Assembly: GCA_041394885.1 (NCBI GenBank) | Contig: JAWKHI010000039.1 | Span: 1-64,000 of the forward strand | Source of the DNA: DSOI01 sp041394885 | GTDB taxonomy: Bacteria > Acidobacteriota > Terriglobia > Bryobacterales > Bryobacteraceae | Direction: 5' to 3' | DNA length: 64,000 nucleotides | Part shown: one piece after another, positions 62,701 through 64,000 of the stretch | Numbering within the stretch: the first letter of the stretch is position 1 | Layout of the letters: each line of letters opens with the position of its first letter | The notes under the pieces: generated by a model | Told to the model about the DNA's origin: nothing | Database searches by the model: none | The model's input: only the letters and a program-made list of their open reading frames with translations | Program-made: the position numbers and the translations under genes

Positions 62701-63318
62701 TCACGACGCGTCGCCGTCCCTCAGGAGGCCGCGAAGCTTCTCGAGATGGCCGCGCACTTCCGACTGCATGGCCGTTCCTTCACCGCCGCTGGTCGCCTGC
62801 GACATCCACTCATGGTAGCGGCCCAGGCTCAGATCGGCCAGCCAACGAGCCACGCCAGGCGCGGTTTTCTCCAGAGATATTGCGGCATGATACAGCTCGT
62901 CCGCGTCGGCGCGCGCGGCTCCCCAGTGGTTGGCGCGGGCGGCGCCCGCCGCGATCGCCGCAACTCGCGCAAACTCGGGCCGCGCCGCCAGCCAAGCCGC
63001 CTCCTGGCCGGCCTCCACGGCGCCGCCTGCGGAGGGCTGGGCTTTGCTCCGTGGCCGCCACTCGCGCCCGGTATAAGCGAACAGGTGGCGATGGCCGTCC
63101 CCGCGGGTGTGGAAGACAAGTTCTTCTCCATCGGGAGTGGAGCCGTGGACAGCGGCGGTGCGCTCGGTGAGATTTACCAACGCGAACTCGAACCAGAACT
63201 CGGCCCCGGCGGGGCAAGTCCATCCCGCGGCCGTTACGGCTTCTTCGTTCAAGGTATAGATGCGCCACCCCTGGAGGTTGTCGAAATTCATCGTACGGAT
63301 CCGGTCCAGATTGAACAT
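62701..63318 (-). CDS. Unrecognised 205-residue protein
   Basis: No known domain was recognised. The N-terminal 90 residues look like a small beta-sandwich rich in aromatic residues: RTMNFDNLQGWRIYTLNEEA, FWFEFALVNLTERTAAVHGS and HLFAYTGREWRP. The rest is helical and Ala-rich (AAWLAARPEFARVAAIAAGA), ending with EVRGHLEKLRGLLRDGD. No signal peptide. It lies 40 bases upstream of the 130-residue gene and 16 bases downstream of the gene at the right edge, all in one direction, so a three-gene unit is possible. Confidence 0.6.
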   Translation of the reverse strand: MFNLDRIRTMNFDNLQGWRIYTLNEEAVTAAGWTCPAGAEFWFEFALVNLTERTAAVHGSTPDGEELVFHTRGDGHRHLFAYTGREWRPRSKAQPSAGGAVEAGQEAAWLAARPEFARVAAIAAGAARANHWGAARADADELYHAAISLEKTAPGVARWLADLSLGRYHEWMSQATSGGEGTAMQSEVRGHLEKLRGLLRDGDAS

Positions 63319-63334
63319 GGGTTTTCAGGTCTGA

Positions 63335-64000
63335 CTAGAAAGCGCCGAAAAACGCCGGCTGCCAATGCCAGCCGGAGCGTGTCGTCACCGCGCACAGCAA
63401 AGTCAGCATGGCCTCAGGGTCCAGCGAGGCGGCGACGTCCGGTGGCACGGCGGCGGCGGATCCACTGAGCGTCAAAGGCATAGCCGCCAGGGCCTGCCGT
63501 TTGACCGGGGTTACTTGCGCCGTGGTCTCGGAAACCTTGCTGGCGTTGGGCCGGGTGGGATCGAAGGAGGGGTCTCCGATTCCCCGCATGCTCTTTTCCG
63601 CCTCTGTTTCCGGAGCTGAGCCCGCCGCCGACGCCCGTTCCCGTACGCGCACCCGATGTTCGGATGGATCAAGGTTCAGCAAGACCCGATAGCTCCGGCC
63701 CGGCGAGCGGAAGCGGAAGATCACAGTCATTTCCAAGGCATCCGAGGCCGCTTCGGACACCGACAACGGACCGCCGATCCGGTTGAGCGAAAGGAGCCGG
63801 CCGCGGAGCGTCCCCACGTCGACCGGTGCGACGCCCGCCTCCGCCTGAACGACCGTGGTGGCCGTTCCGATCCAAAGCACAGAGCCGACGAAAACCGCGA
63901 TGTGCAGCAGCCCCGCGCCCACACCATATGCCCATGGCATCCGGGGGAGCGCCGGGGCATCCGCGCCGATGCCCCACATCAGCAGAAGCAACGGCGTGAA
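63335..64000 (-). CDS. Membrane protein of unknown function, 5' end outside window
   Basis: The frame is open from the right edge (64000) to a stop at 63335-63337, giving at least 221 residues. The visible start lies within a hydrophobic stretch (TPLLLLMWGIGADAPALP), and a second membrane segment follows (YGVGAGLLHIAVFVGSVLWI). After this comes an extracytoplasmic-type region with SLNRIGGPLSVSEAASDALE and VIFRFRSPGRSYRVLLNLDP, then a Ser/Thr/Pro-rich part. No family is recognised. The start codon lies outside the window, so the topology is incomplete. Confidence 0.55.
   Translation of the reverse strand, partial: FTPLLLLMWGIGADAPALPRMPWAYGVGAGLLHIAVFVGSVLWIGTATTVVQAEAGVAPVDVGTLRGRLLSLNRIGGPLSVSEAASDALEMTVIFRFRSPGRSYRVLLNLDPSEHRVRVRERASAAGSAPETEAEKSMRGIGDPSFDPTRPNASKVSETTAQVTPVKRQALAAMPLTLSGSAAAVPPDVAASLDPEAMLTLLCAVTTRSGWHWQPAFFGAF

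Overview
The window looks like chromosomal DNA of an acidobacterium, probably of the Bryobacteraceae/Solibacter type. This is inferred from gene content, not from a marker gene. The DNA is GC-rich. It carries several families common in that group: a DUF1552 protein paired with a DUF1587/1592-type cytochrome protein, an ASPIC/UnbV CRTAC1-like protein, an SBBP/BACON surface protein, a Ser/Thr kinase fused to TPRs, a CE15-type esterase, a CarboxypepD_reg/TonB fragment and BshC. There is one tRNA (Leu, anticodon CAA) and no rRNA, CRISPR array or intact transposase.

Layout. 1-5.6 kb (minus): a cut-off Asp-box protein, a methyltransferase, a PQQ dehydrogenase, rsmG and a PhoD phosphatase. 5.65-10.2 kb (plus): a tight four-gene operon (ACS-type MFS carrier, RuBisCO-like protein, DUF1537 kinase, oxidoisomerase) that matches the lower D-apionate pathway. 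10.3-12.9 kb: a wreck made of a truncated TonB-type gene, the 5' part of a group II intron, and a diversity-generating-retroelement-like RT plus Avd pair; the intron enters the RT just after the catalytic YVDD. 12.9-18.5 kb: aminotransferase, D-aminoacylase, LarA-like racemase, TIM-barrel isomerase. 18.6-27.2 kb: kinase-TPR protein, YceI/FAD enzyme pair, glycosyltransferase, BshC, HpaI-type aldolase. 27.2-34 kb: tRNA-Leu, a probable selenoprotein (redoxin with U-x-x-C fused to an nDsbD-like domain), an amidohydrolase, and the DUF1552/DUF1592 pair. 34.2-40.4 kb: a decayed region with a shattered SBBP/BACON protein and a DUF4276 gene whose partner ATPase is broken. 40.4-55.6 kb: CRTAC1-like protein, a ~210 bp inverted-repeat element, a JAMM protein, two MacB-like permeases, a YncE-phosphoesterase fusion, a HEAT protein, truncated globin, cysteine synthase, a PhoB-type winged helix with an LTxxQ protein, a CocE/S15 hydrolase and a CE15-like esterase. 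55.6-62 kb (minus): a type IV pilus operon pilB-pilM-pilN-pilO-pilP-like plus a pseudopilin with a long Gln/Pro/Gly repeat tail. 62.2-64 kb: three unrecognised genes.

The strongest candidates for new biology are the UGA-encoded residue with a hairpin of bacterial SECIS geometry (28,139-28,171), the RuBisCO-like/apionate operon, the intron-disrupted retroelement, and a recurring promoter layout in which a TATAAT-like hexamer lies 6-12 nt before the start codon, suggesting leaderless mRNAs. Frameshifts cluster in three places (10.3-12.9, 34.2-40.1 and about 60.9 kb). Real decay and assembly error cannot be separated from sequence alone.
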